DNA of 64,000 bases from Dyella_A sp051962475 (GTDB lineage Bacteria; Pseudomonadota; Gammaproteobacteria; Xanthomonadales; Rhodanobacteraceae). The DNA lies in the NCBI RefSeq assembly GCF_051962475.1, contig NZ_JBQCCF010000017.1:4064-68063 (forward strand), given 5' to 3'. The translations under genes and the position numbers were made by a program. Positions 50,789-60,211 of this stretch are shown in pieces. The notes under the pieces were generated by a model. It saw only the letters and a list, made by a program, of their open reading frames with translations. It made no database searches and was not told the origin of the DNA. The stretch's first letter is position 1; every line of letters begins with the position of its first letter.

Positions 50789-53737
50789 ATGCCGGATTCA
50801 CCCATTTCGATGAGCTTTGCGTCCACCCAGAGCGCGCCTGGAGCCGATCGAAGCGGCATCCGGCCCCTCGCGCTGCATGGCGCCATCGAGCAGCTTTTTG
50901 CCGCCGCCGATGCGGCCGGCGTGATGGACATCTGCGAGCGCCTGCTGGCCGGCCTGAACATTCCCGGCCGCCTGCGCTGGCGACTGCATGGCGACGTGTG
51001 GACGCCCGATCCCGGGCTGCGCCAGCTCGACCTGGCCGACGACCCGCAGGGCCTGCGCACCCTCACCCTGGAGTGTCCGATCCCGCCGATGCCCGCGCCG
51101 GTGGAGGTCGAGCTGGCATGGCTGGGGCGCATCATCACCTCGCGCCTGCGCCAGCTGGCGGAAACGGCGCGGCTGTACGAGGCGATCTCGCGCCTGGCGC
51201 TGGCTGAGCGCCTGCAGCGGGCGCTGTACGCGATTGCCGAACAGGCCGGCGCCGACCACAACATGCCCGACATGATGCGTGCGCTGCACGGCATCGTGGG
51301 CAGTCTGATGTACGCCGAGAACTTCTACATCGTGCTCTACGACGAAGTCACCGACAGCGTGCGCTTCCCGTATTACGTGGACACGATGGATGCCGAGCCG
51401 CCGCCGCCCGACGAGAGCGTGCCGCTGAAGGACATCGAGTACAGCCTCACGTGGAACCTGCTCAAGGCCGGGCAACCGATCATGGGCTCGATCGACGAGG
51501 TGTCGCAGCTGCTGCAGGGGCGGCTGGTGCCGATCGGTCCCAACTGCGAGCACTGGCTCGGCGTGCCGCTGCTGCGTGAGGGACGCGTGGTCGGCGGTAT
51601 CGTGATGCAGAGTTATCGCGGCGACACGCGCTACACCCAGAACGACCGCGAACTGCTGAGCTACGTGGCCCAGCACGTGCAGACGGCGCTGGAACGGCGC
51701 GCCGCGCACGCCGAACTGGAGCGGCGCGTCACCGATCGCACCGCTGCGCTGCGCGAGGCCAATCGCGTGCTGCGCCAGCAGGTGCTGCAGCGTCAGCGCG
51801 GTGAACGCCTGCAGGCCGCGCTGTTCCGTATCGCCGAAATGGCCAGCGCACCGGAGAGCCTGGAAGGTTTTTACGCGGCGGTGCATCGCATCATCAGCGG
51901 ACTGATCTACGCACGCAATTTCTACATCGCGCTGCTCGACGACGACGGCAAGCAGATCACCTTCCCCTATTCCGTGGACGAAGTGGACAGCGTGCGCCCG
52001 CCGCGCAGCCACGGCCGCGGCGCCACCGAGTACGTGCTGCGCCATGGCAAGCCGCTACTGGCCGACCCGGCGGAGATCGACCGGTTGGTCGCGCTGGGCG
52101 AGATCAACCAGTTCGGCGCGCGCTCGGTGTGCTGGCTCGGTGTGCCACTGGTGTGGAACGAGCGGGTGATGGGCGTGCTGGCGGTGCAGAGCTACACGCC
52201 CGAGCACACTTATACGGCTCGGGATCAGGAGCTGCTCACCTTCGTCAGCTATCACATCGCCAACGCGCTGCAGCGCAAGCACACCAATGAGTCGCTCAAG
52301 CAGGCCTACGCCAGCCTGGAGCGTCGGGTGGACGAGCGCACTCGCGCGCTGGCGCTGGCCAACCGCGACCTGCGCGAGCAGATCGCCGAGCGCGAGCGCG
52401 TCGAGCGCCGGCTGAAGTACGAGACCCTGCACGATTCGCTCACCGGCCTGCCCAACCGCACCCTGCTGCTACAGCGCCTCGACCACGCGTTGGCCCAGTA
52501 CAAGGCCGATCCGCAGCGACTTTTCGCGGTGCTGTTCATCGACCTGGACCGCTTCAAGGTCATCAACGATTCCGTCGGCCACCTGGTAGGCGACGATCTG
52601 TTGTTCCAGGTCGGTGGACGCATCCGCGCCTGCCTGAAGACGCGTGATCTGGTGGCGCGCCTGGGCGGCGACGAGTTCGCGGTACTGCTGGACGGCATCT
52701 CGGACGGCGACATGCCGCTACAGATCGCCGAGCGCATCATTACCGAGCTGCAGGTGCCGTTCCGCCTCGGCATCAAGGAGATCTTCACCTCCGCCTCGAT
52801 CGGCATCGCCCTGCCCTCGATGCACTATCAACAGCCCGAAGAACTGTTACGCGATGCGGACGCGGCGATGTACAGCGCCAAGGATGACGGCCGCCACCGC
52901 GCTGCGCTGTTCGACGACCGACTGCGTCACGAGGCGCTGTCGCTACTGGAGATGGAAGGCGACCTGCGCCGTGCGCTGTCACGCAGCGAGTTCGTGCCGT
53001 ATTACCAGCCAGTGGTGGCGATCGACGACGGCCGCATCGTCGGCTTCGAGGCGTTGCTTCGCTGGAACCACCCCGAGCGCGGCGTGCTTACGCCTGGCGA
53101 CTTCCTGATCGTGGCCGAGGAAAGCGGCTGCTCGGAGTCCATCGACTGGCAGATCTTCGAGCAGGTATTCGCCCAGACCACGGCACTCACCCGTGGCGAG
53201 GGCTTCGTCAGCATCAACGTGTCCGGTCGGCATTTCCGTCTACCGGACCTGGACGAGCGGCTGCTCGCGGCCATGGAGCGCCATGGCGTGGTCGCGCAGA
53301 GCATCCGTATCGAAGTAACCGAGCGCGCGTTGCTGGAGAATCCGCCGCAGGTGAAACGCATGCTGGAAAACCTGCGCCAGCGCGGCATCATGATCTCGCT
53401 GGACGACTTCGGTACCGGCTACTCCTCACTCAGCTATCTGCACCAGTACCCGATCCAGACGCTGAAGATCGACCGTTCTTTCATCACCGAATTGCCCGAA
53501 GACCTGGCCCAACTGGACGAAAATCAGGGCCTGGCGGTAGTGCGCGGCATCCAGGTCCTGGCCGACTCACTGCAGATGCAGGTGATCGCCGAAGGCATCG
53601 AGGAAGATTACCAACGCCAGGCGCTGCTACGCATCGGCACGCGGTACGCCCAGGGTTTCCTGTTCTCCACCGCCCGACCGGCAAGCGAATGGCTGGGGCC
53701 AAACGCTCCCACGCACCTGCTGCCGGCGATCGGGTAA
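50789..53737 (+). CDS. GAF-GAF-GGDEF-EAL cyclic-di-GMP protein
   Basis: A 982-residue cytoplasmic signalling protein. Two similar GAF domains (about 140-300 and 340-510) start with the same LQRALYAIAE / LQAALFRIAE helix and share ENFYIVLYD / RNFYIALLD. Coiled-coil linkers (ERRVTDRTAALREANRVL, ERRVDERTRALALANRDL) join them to a GGDEF domain with intact RLGGDEFAVLL and an EAL domain with intact FEALLRW, NVSGRHF, DDFGTGYSSLSYL, KIDRSF and EGIE. Both synthesis and hydrolysis of c-di-GMP are therefore possible. No membrane segment is seen. The start is uncertain: ATG at 50789 or 50810, neither with a good ribosome site. Confidence 0.92.
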   Translation: MPDSPISMSFASTQSAPGADRSGIRPLALHGAIEQLFAAADAAGVMDICERLLAGLNIPGRLRWRLHGDVWTPDPGLRQLDLADDPQGLRTLTLECPIPPMPAPVEVELAWLGRIITSRLRQLAETARLYEAISRLALAERLQRALYAIAEQAGADHNMPDMMRALHGIVGSLMYAENFYIVLYDEVTDSVRFPYYVDTMDAEPPPPDESVPLKDIEYSLTWNLLKAGQPIMGSIDEVSQLLQGRLVPIGPNCEHWLGVPLLREGRVVGGIVMQSYRGDTRYTQNDRELLSYVAQHVQTALERRAAHAELERRVTDRTAALREANRVLRQQVLQRQRGERLQAALFRIAEMASAPESLEGFYAAVHRIISGLIYARNFYIALLDDDGKQITFPYSVDEVDSVRPPRSHGRGATEYVLRHGKPLLADPAEIDRLVALGEINQFGARSVCWLGVPLVWNERVMGVLAVQSYTPEHTYTARDQELLTFVSYHIANALQRKHTNESLKQAYASLERRVDERTRALALANRDLREQIAERERVERRLKYETLHDSLTGLPNRTLLLQRLDHALAQYKADPQRLFAVLFIDLDRFKVINDSVGHLVGDDLLFQVGGRIRACLKTRDLVARLGGDEFAVLLDGISDGDMPLQIAERIITELQVPFRLGIKEIFTSASIGIALPSMHYQQPEELLRDADAAMYSAKDDGRHRAALFDDRLRHEALSLLEMEGDLRRALSRSEFVPYYQPVVAIDDGRIVGFEALLRWNHPERGVLTPGDFLIVAEESGCSESIDWQIFEQVFAQTTALTRGEGFVSINVSGRHFRLPDLDERLLAAMERHGVVAQSIRIEVTERALLENPPQVKRMLENLRQRGIMISLDDFGTGYSSLSYLHQYPIQTLKIDRSFITELPEDLAQLDENQGLAVVRGIQVLADSLQMQVIAEGIEEDYQRQALLRIGTRYAQGFLFSTARPASEWLGPNAPTHLLPAIG

Positions 53738-53768
53738 CTCCGATCGGCCGGTCGGATGCGACGCTGGC

Positions 53769-54674
53769 TTATTGGGCGGTCGTGGGTGCGCCGGTGCTGC
53801 CGGCATCGCGCAGCAGGTGCTCCGCGTCGATCGGGTCGAAGGTATAGCGCTGCGCGCAGAACTCGCAGATCACCTCAATCTCGCCATCACGGGCGGCCAA
53901 AGCGGCCTCCACTTCCTCACGCCCCAATGCACGCAGCATCGCCGACACGCGCTCACGCGTGCAACTACAGCCGAACGCCAACGGACGCGGCTCGAACAGC
54001 CGCACTTCCTCCTCGTGGTACAGCCGGAACAGCAATTGCTCCGGAGCTGTGGCAAGCATCTCGTCCGCGCCGAGCGTGGCAGTGAGGTGTTCGATGCGCG
54101 TCCAGGCATCATCGTCCCTCACCGCATCGTGGCCGCCTTCGCCCGGCAGTTGCTGCAACATCAGGCCAACCGCGTGCTCGCCGTCAGCGGCCAGCAGGAT
54201 GCGCGCGGGCAGTTGCTCGGACTGGGCGAAGTAATTCTCCAGTGACGGTGCGAGCTCGGCATGCTGCAGGTCGACCAAGCCCTGGTAGCGCTGGCCACGC
54301 TCGGCCTGGCCGATGGTGATGGCCATCACCGCGCCGGCGAGGGAAGACAATGCCAGCGGCTCGGGCAGCGGATCGGCCCAGCGCGCCAGGCCACGCAGCC
54401 GCCCGCGATCGGTACATTCGGTAAACAGCAGGCGCAGCGCATCGGTGCTCTTGAGCTCGATCGACAGTGCTCCATCAAGCTTGATGTTGCCCGTCAACAG
54501 GGCGCTGGCAGCCAACGACTGCCCCAGCAGATCGCGCAACGACGGCGGGTAGTCGGCGCGACCGGCCACCTCGCGCCATGCCGCGCCCAGGCGTACCAGC
54601 ACGCCGCGCACACCGGCACGCTCGAGCAGGAAGCGGTGCAACACATCTTCGACCAGGGTGGTTTCCACAGGCAC
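53769..54674 (-). CDS. hslO: Redox-regulated chaperone Hsp33
   Basis: A 301-residue Hsp33 holdase activated by oxidation. The C-terminal zinc/redox switch is intact: FGCSCTRERV (CxC, about 232-234) and VICEFCAQRY (CxxC, about 266-269). The N-terminal domain shows LRDLLGQSLAASALLTGNIK and GAVMAITIGQ. It acts in the cytoplasm on oxidatively unfolded proteins. It is divergent from mtgA with about 105 bp between. Confidence 0.96.
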   Translation of the reverse strand: MPVETTLVEDVLHRFLLERAGVRGVLVRLGAAWREVAGRADYPPSLRDLLGQSLAASALLTGNIKLDGALSIELKSTDALRLLFTECTDRGRLRGLARWADPLPEPLALSSLAGAVMAITIGQAERGQRYQGLVDLQHAELAPSLENYFAQSEQLPARILLAADGEHAVGLMLQQLPGEGGHDAVRDDDAWTRIEHLTATLGADEMLATAPEQLLFRLYHEEEVRLFEPRPLAFGCSCTRERVSAMLRALGREEVEAALAARDGEIEVICEFCAQRYTFDPIDAEHLLRDAGSTGAPTTAQ

Positions 54675-54779
54675 CTCGCAATCAGTTCAACCCCGCGATG
54701 TGGGGGCGTCGGGCCGGCCCCACAACGGTGTCGCCGGGCACGCGCTTATACTGGGGATTCTGCCGCTCGCCACCTGGCC

Positions 54780-55517
54780 ATGCACCCACGTTTTCGACTG
54801 TTCCGCCTGCTGCGCTGGATCGGCCTGCTCGCCTTGAGCTGGATCGCCCTGAGCTGGCTGTTCGTACTGGTGCTGCGCTTCGCACCCCCGTGGACCTCGG
54901 CGGTGATGATGGAGCGCCAGCTCGGTGCGTGGGTACGTGGCGAGAAGGATTTGCAGCTGCACCACCGCTGGGTGCCGTGGTCGCAGGTATCGCCGTGGGT
55001 GCCGCTGGCGATGGTGGCTGGCGAGGACCAGAAATTCCCGTTTCACCACGGCTTCGACTTCGACCAGATCCAGGACGCCCTGGACGCTGCCGACGAGGGC
55101 AAGCGCCTGCGCGGGGCCAGCACGATCAGCCAGCAGACGGCGAAGAACCTGTTCCTGTGGAACGGCCGCAGCTTCGTGCGCAAGGGACTGGAGGCGTACT
55201 TCACGGTGTTGCTGGAAATCACCTGGCCGAAGCAGCGCATCCTCGAGGTCTACATGAACATCGCCGAGTTCGGCGATGGCATCTACGGCGTAGGTGCTGC
55301 CAGCGATGCCTACTTCCACATGCCGCCGGCTCGGCTCGGCCCGGCCCAGGCGGCGCGACTGGCCGCGGTGCTGCCCAGCCCGCGGCGCATGCATGCAGAT
55401 CGGCCAAGCGCCTACGTACTGCGCCGCGCGGACTGGATCCAGCGCCAGATGGCGCGACTCGGCGGCCCGCCCTATCTGGAAAGCGACACGCCGCCGGCGG
55501 GTATTGGTCGTCGATGA
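54780..55517 (+). CDS. mtgA: Monofunctional peptidoglycan transglycosylase
   Basis: A 245-residue glycosyltransferase-51 enzyme that polymerises lipid II. One N-terminal membrane anchor (about 12-38) precedes the catalytic domain with GT51 motifs: motif 1 AGEDQKFPFHHGFD (catalytic Glu), motif 2 GASTISQQTAKNLFLW, motif 3 RKGLEAYFTVLLE and motif 4 KQRILEVYMNIAEFG. Length matches E. coli MtgA (242). The glycosyltransferase gene follows 58 bp downstream. Confidence 0.96.
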   Translation: MHPRFRLFRLLRWIGLLALSWIALSWLFVLVLRFAPPWTSAVMMERQLGAWVRGEKDLQLHHRWVPWSQVSPWVPLAMVAGEDQKFPFHHGFDFDQIQDALDAADEGKRLRGASTISQQTAKNLFLWNGRSFVRKGLEAYFTVLLEITWPKQRILEVYMNIAEFGDGIYGVGAASDAYFHMPPARLGPAQAARLAAVLPSPRRMHADRPSAYVLRRADWIQRQMARLGGPPYLESDTPPAGIGRR

Positions 55518-55575
55518 GGGCGCGCCGCCCGCCACCCTCAGCAGCAGGCTCTCGTCCACGTCACGGCCATACCCC

Positions 55576-56505
55576 ATGCCCCAGCTGACCATCGTCGTTC
55601 CCGCCTACAACGAAGCGAGCGTCCTGGATGATTTCCACGCGCGGCTGCTTGCCGTGGTCGACGGCCTCGCCGTCGACACCCACGTGCTGTACGTGGATGA
55701 CGGCAGCCAGGACGACACCTGGGAGCGGATCGCCGACTACTGCAACGACGCGCGCGTGGCCGGCCTGCGGCTGTCGCGCAATTTCGGCAAGGAGGCGGCC
55801 CTCACCGCCGGGCTCGACGCAGTGAGCGAGGGCGCGGCCGTGGTGATCGATGCGGACCTGCAGGATCCGCCCGAGCTGATCCCCGCGCTGATCGAGCCAT
55901 GGCAGGCGGGCTACGACGTGGTCTATGCCACGCGCAGCGCCCGCGCCGGCGAGAGTGCGCTCAAGCGCTTCACAGCCGCAGCCTTTTACCGGGTGATGGA
56001 GCGACTGTCGGACACCCCGCTGCCGCGCGATACCGGCGATTTCCGCCTGCTGTCGCGCCGCGCGCTCGATGCATTGGGCCAGCTGCGCGAGCGCCAGCGC
56101 TTCATGAAGGGGCTGTTCGCCTGGATCGGCTATCGGCAGACCTCGATCCGCTACGAACGCGATCCGCGCTTCGCCGGCGACACCAAATGGAATTACTGGC
56201 GGCTGAGCCAGCTGGCGGTCGAGGGCATCACCTCGTTCTCCACGGCGCCGCTGCGGCTAGCCACCTGGGTGGGGCTGGGCGCGGCGGCGTTCGCCTTCGT
56301 CTACGGCCTGTGGGTGCTGGCCAAGGCGCTTTTGTGGGGCGACCCGGTGCGCGGCTATCCCACGCTGATGGTGGTGATCCTGTTCCTCGGCGGTGTGCAG
56401 CTGCTGGCGCTTGGGGTGATCGGCGAATACCTGGGCCGCAACTACGCCGAGAGCAAGCAGCGGCCGCTGTATTTCATCGCCGAGCGCCTCCGCATCGGTT
56501 CGTGA
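55576..56505 (+). CDS. GT2 glycosyltransferase, DPM1/GtrB/ArnC-like
   Basis: A 309-residue membrane glycosyltransferase of the polyprenyl-phosphate hexose synthase type. The GT-A domain has TIVVPAYNEASVL, YVDDGSQDDTW and the DADLQDPPEL metal motif (DxD-like), with FRLLSRRALDAL; two membrane segments close the protein (about 232-258, 268-290). It would transfer a sugar from a nucleotide donor to undecaprenyl phosphate on the cytoplasmic side, for later surface modification. No flippase or acceptor transferase gene is adjacent. Confidence 0.9.
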   Translation: MPQLTIVVPAYNEASVLDDFHARLLAVVDGLAVDTHVLYVDDGSQDDTWERIADYCNDARVAGLRLSRNFGKEAALTAGLDAVSEGAAVVIDADLQDPPELIPALIEPWQAGYDVVYATRSARAGESALKRFTAAAFYRVMERLSDTPLPRDTGDFRLLSRRALDALGQLRERQRFMKGLFAWIGYRQTSIRYERDPRFAGDTKWNYWRLSQLAVEGITSFSTAPLRLATWVGLGAAAFAFVYGLWVLAKALLWGDPVRGYPTLMVVILFLGGVQLLALGVIGEYLGRNYAESKQRPLYFIAERLRIGS

Positions 56506-56591
56506 CCGGCACCACGGTTCACACTGCGGCAACACCGCCCGACCGGCCACGGCGCTAGACTCCTTGCGGGGTCCATGCGCGGGAGGCGGTC

Positions 56592-57020
56592 ATGAATCAG
56601 GTCAAGCATCTGCTCGAGATCAAGGGCAACGCGGTGCACGCGGTCGCGCCCGACACGGCCGTGCTGGAAGCCATCCGCCTGATGGCCGAGCGCCGGATCG
56701 GTGCGCTACTGGTGATGCGTGGCGAGCAGCTGGTGGGCATCGTTTCGGAGCGGGACTACGCACGCAAGGTGATCCTGCAGGGCCGGTCGTCCGGGGGTAC
56801 CCCGGTATCCGAAATCATGAGCGCGCCGCCGGTCACCGTGGGGCCTGACACCGAAGTACTCGAATGCATGCGCCTGTGCACGCACAGCCGCATCCGCCAC
56901 CTGCCGGTGGTCGAAGGCAACGCCGTGGTGGGCGTGATCTCGATCGGCGACCTGGTGAAGGCGGTGATCGACGAACAGGCCGAGCAGATCGAGCAGCTGC
57001 AGCGCTATATCACCAGCTGA
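56592..57020 (+). CDS. Stand-alone CBS-pair protein
   Basis: A 142-residue protein made of two CBS motifs (about 10-62 and 76-128), with LMAERRIGALLVMRGEQLVG then GIVSERDYARKVIL in the first and HSRIRHLPVVEGNAVVGVIS in the second. Such proteins bind adenine nucleotides, NADH or AMP and modulate partner enzymes. It has no enzyme domain of its own. Placed alone between the glycosyltransferase and a convergent carrier gene. Confidence 0.92.
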   Translation: MNQVKHLLEIKGNAVHAVAPDTAVLEAIRLMAERRIGALLVMRGEQLVGIVSERDYARKVILQGRSSGGTPVSEIMSAPPVTVGPDTEVLECMRLCTHSRIRHLPVVEGNAVVGVISIGDLVKAVIDEQAEQIEQLQRYITS

Positions 57021-57048
57021 GCGTGATCGCGACCTTCTACTGAGCGCG

Positions 57049-58389
57049 CTACGGAGCACGCGGATCGACTGGTTCGTCTGACGTGGCGACGGGAACATCG
57101 GGCAACAGATCCGGCGACTGCCCGGCGCGACGCGCCACCCACGTCGCTACCGTCGACACCAGCACACCGATCAGCGCCATGCCACCTACGCCGATGCCCG
57201 CCGTACCCAGCACGCTGACGCCACTGGTGACAACCAGATCGCCGAAGCGCCAGACCGTGGTCTCAATGAAGTTCTTGCCCTTGTAGCGCGTCTCGCGCGG
57301 CACACGCGTATACAGTGCGTCGCTGGCCGGCTTGGTCATGCCGTAGGCAAAACCGCGGCTCACCGCCAGCATCATCGCCACCAGGGGCACCGTGGCGCCG
57401 CCCAGCGCCAGGCTGCCTTGGCCACCGATCATCACCGCCGCCAGCAGCACCAGGTTCACCAGCGCCGGCAGCACCAGCCCCCAGCCGGCGCCCCAGCGCG
57501 TGAGAAGCCAGCGGGTCGCTGTCAGTTGCAGCAACGCGCCGAGCCCGTTCACTGCCAGATCCAGATGGGCATAGAACGCCGTGCGCAGCTCGCTGGTGGC
57601 GAGATGGAACTTGGCGTAATCGGCCACCAGGGCATAGGCGAGCGTGCCGATGCCATCGCCCAGCAACATGAGGATCGCCATGTAACGCAGGAACGGCCGC
57701 GACCACAGCTCGAGCACGCCCGCCCACAGCGAGCCGCCGATGGCCTCCTCGTTGCGTGACGGGTGTCCGGCAGCATCGTGCGTGGACAGACGCAGCAACA
57801 GCACCAGCGCTGCAGCGAGCATCAGCGCCGACACCAGCAGCAGCGGCGCCACGCCCAGCAGCCCGACCAGCAGGCTGGTCACCATCGGCCCGAATACCGC
57901 GCCGGCCATGCCACCCAGGGCGATCAGCGGGAATGTCCGTCGCGCCTGCGCGCTGTCGAAGATGTCCGCCATGAAACTCCAGAACAGCGACACCACGAAC
58001 AGGTTGAACACGCTGACCCAGACGAAGAACACCACGCCCAGTTCGCGTGCGCCGATGCGCTCCTGCGCCAGGAAGGCCGGCACGAAGGCAATCAGGCAGG
58101 CAATGAAGAAGCAGTAGCTCCAGCCAAGCAGGCGACGGCGGGGAAAACGCGCCACCATGGCGCCGAATACCGGGGTCAGCACCAGCATGGCGATGAACGT
58201 CCCGAGGTAGAACAACGGCAACTGCGACGAGCCCACCGCGCCGCTCAGCTGGTCGCGCACCGGCCGCATGATGTAGTACGAGGTCAGTACGAAAAAGAAC
58301 GCTGCAGCGGACAGGGCGGCGGCACGACGCTCGCTCGCGACGGCCTGGGGGAGTGGAGTCACCGGGGAGTTCCAGCGGGGGTCCGGCAA
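57049..58389 (-). CDS. MFS-type transporter, NTP/NDP-carrier-like
   Basis: A 446-residue membrane protein with about 12 segments. Its first segment reads FFFVLTSYYIMRPVRDQLSG, the mark of a bacterial transporter branch annotated as MFS or ATP/ADP translocase-like, found in free-living proteobacteria with unknown substrate. LGGMAGAVFGPMVTSLLVG and RYKGKNFIETTVWRFGDLV are also family-typical. The stop lies 28 bp from the convergent CBS gene. Start assignment is to the ATG at 58389; a few residues either way are possible. Confidence 0.83.
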   Translation of the reverse strand: MPDPRWNSPVTPLPQAVASERRAAALSAAAFFFVLTSYYIMRPVRDQLSGAVGSSQLPLFYLGTFIAMLVLTPVFGAMVARFPRRRLLGWSYCFFIACLIAFVPAFLAQERIGARELGVVFFVWVSVFNLFVVSLFWSFMADIFDSAQARRTFPLIALGGMAGAVFGPMVTSLLVGLLGVAPLLLVSALMLAAALVLLLRLSTHDAAGHPSRNEEAIGGSLWAGVLELWSRPFLRYMAILMLLGDGIGTLAYALVADYAKFHLATSELRTAFYAHLDLAVNGLGALLQLTATRWLLTRWGAGWGLVLPALVNLVLLAAVMIGGQGSLALGGATVPLVAMMLAVSRGFAYGMTKPASDALYTRVPRETRYKGKNFIETTVWRFGDLVVTSGVSVLGTAGIGVGGMALIGVLVSTVATWVARRAGQSPDLLPDVPVATSDEPVDPRAP

Positions 58390-58436
58390 AGACTAGCATG
58401 CACCGTGCGGGTGCCTTCCGGTGCCGGGGGATGGGG

Positions 58437-60059
58437 ATGAACTACGACTACGTCATCGTGGGTGCCGGTTCGGCAGGTTGCGTGCTGGCCAACCGGCTGA
58501 GTGCAAATCCGAACGCGCGCGTGCTGCTGCTGGAGGCCGGCCCGCGTGACTGGAACCCTCTGATCCACATGCCCGCTGGGCTGGCCCGGTTGGTGAAGGT
58601 GCGCAGCGTGAACTGGAACTACGACACCGAGCCCGAGCCGCAGTTGCTCGGCCGACGCCTGTGGTGGCCGCGCGGCAAGACCTTGGGTGGCTCCAGCTCG
58701 ATCAATGCGATGTGCTACATCCGCGGCGTGGCCGGCGACTACGACCGCTGGGCGGCAGCCACCGGCGACGCGCGCTGGCGCTGGGAGCACGTGCTGCCCT
58801 GGTTCGTGCACAGCGAGGACAACAGCCGGGGCGTCGATGCCTTCCACGGGACCGGCGGCCCGCTCGGTGTGTCCGACCTGCGATACCGCAACGTCCTCTC
58901 GGACGCGCTGATCGAGGCGGCCGCCGGCGCCGGCTTCGTCCGCAACCGCGATTTCAATGGCGACTCGCAGGAAGGCTTCGGGCTGTACCAGGTGACCCAG
59001 CGCGACGGCGCGCGCTGCTCCACCGCTGCCGGCTTCCTCAAGCCGGCTCGCCATCGGCCCAACCTGCACGTGCGCACCGGCGTGCTGGTCGAAAAGGTAT
59101 TGATCGAGGGCGATCGCGCGGTCGGCGTGCAGCTGCGTTGCGGACATGGCAGCGAGCGCATCGAAGCGAACCAGGTGCTGCTGGCGGCCGGCGCGATCAA
59201 CTCGCCGCAGTTGCTGATGCTCTCGGGCATCGGCCCGGCTGACGCGCTACGCACCCAGGGTATCGACGTCGCGCTCGACCTGCCCGGCGTCGGCGCCAAC
59301 CTGCAGGACCATCTGGACATCTGCACCCTGGTCGGCAGCACCCAGCCGATTACCTACGACCACCTGAGCGAGATCAGCGTCGGGTGGCGCTACCTCACCC
59401 AACGGCAGGGGCCGGGCACGTCGAACATCGCCGAGGCGGGCGGCTTCGTGCGCAGCCGGCTGGCGACGGACGAGCGCTGCGATCTGCAGTTCCACTTCGT
59501 GCCCGCCCTGCTCGACGACCATGGCCGCCATCGCCTGCCGGGCGACGGCTACACGCTGCATGCGTGCTATCTGCACCCACGCAGCCGCGGCCGGCTGCAT
59601 CTGCAATCGGCCGATCCGGGCCAGCCTATCGCGATTCACGCCAACTACCTCGGGGACGGCGAAGGCCATGACTTGGCCCGCATGATCGAGGCCGCGAAGC
59701 TGTCGCGCGAGTTCCTCGCCCAGCGCGCCTTCGACCCCTACCGCGGCAAGCCGGTGTTCCCCGAAGGCGAGCTGCGCAGCGACGCCGACTTCGAGGGCTT
59801 CATCCGACGCAAGGCGGAGTCGATCTATCACCCCGTCGGCACCTGCCGGATGGGTGAGGATGTTGAAGCCGTGGTGGACAGCGAGCTGCGCGTACGCGGT
59901 ATCGAGGGGCTGCGGGTGATCGATGCTTCGGTCATGCCCAGCCTGCCCACCGGCAATACCAACGCCCCCACGATCATGATCGCCGAGCGGGCCAGCGCAT
60001 GGCTGCAAGGCCTGCCTGATCCTCCGCGCGCGGAACCGACAGGGCCGGCTGTGGTCTGA
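58437..60059 (+). CDS. GMC-family FAD oxidoreductase (choline dehydrogenase-like)
   Basis: A 540-residue FAD-dependent GMC alcohol dehydrogenase. The ADP-binding motif is YDYVIVGAGSAGCVLANRL (about 3-21), GMC signature 1 is RGKTLGGSSSINAM, signature 2 GAINSPQLLMLSGIGP, and the C-terminal catalytic region holds YHPVGTCRMG (active-site His) and NTNAPTIMIAERAS. It resembles BetA-type dehydrogenases, but there is no betB or betI neighbour, so the alcohol substrate is open. The start at 58437 has a GGGGGATGGGG site; an ATG two codons earlier is possible. Confidence 0.92.
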   Translation: MNYDYVIVGAGSAGCVLANRLSANPNARVLLLEAGPRDWNPLIHMPAGLARLVKVRSVNWNYDTEPEPQLLGRRLWWPRGKTLGGSSSINAMCYIRGVAGDYDRWAAATGDARWRWEHVLPWFVHSEDNSRGVDAFHGTGGPLGVSDLRYRNVLSDALIEAAAGAGFVRNRDFNGDSQEGFGLYQVTQRDGARCSTAAGFLKPARHRPNLHVRTGVLVEKVLIEGDRAVGVQLRCGHGSERIEANQVLLAAGAINSPQLLMLSGIGPADALRTQGIDVALDLPGVGANLQDHLDICTLVGSTQPITYDHLSEISVGWRYLTQRQGPGTSNIAEAGGFVRSRLATDERCDLQFHFVPALLDDHGRHRLPGDGYTLHACYLHPRSRGRLHLQSADPGQPIAIHANYLGDGEGHDLARMIEAAKLSREFLAQRAFDPYRGKPVFPEGELRSDADFEGFIRRKAESIYHPVGTCRMGEDVEAVVDSELRVRGIEGLRVIDASVMPSLPTGNTNAPTIMIAERASAWLQGLPDPPRAEPTGPAVV

Positions 60060-60211
60060 GCGCGACGGCCCCGATTGCCGTACCGCAGCATGTTCGCCTC
60101 GTTGTCGCCGCGGGCGAAGTCGACCACAATCGTCCGATCAGAAGCGTGACCGGCGTGCCGGTAATCCCCCATTCTTCGGCTGCTTCACGCCGAACGCATT
60201 CCCAGAGCAGC

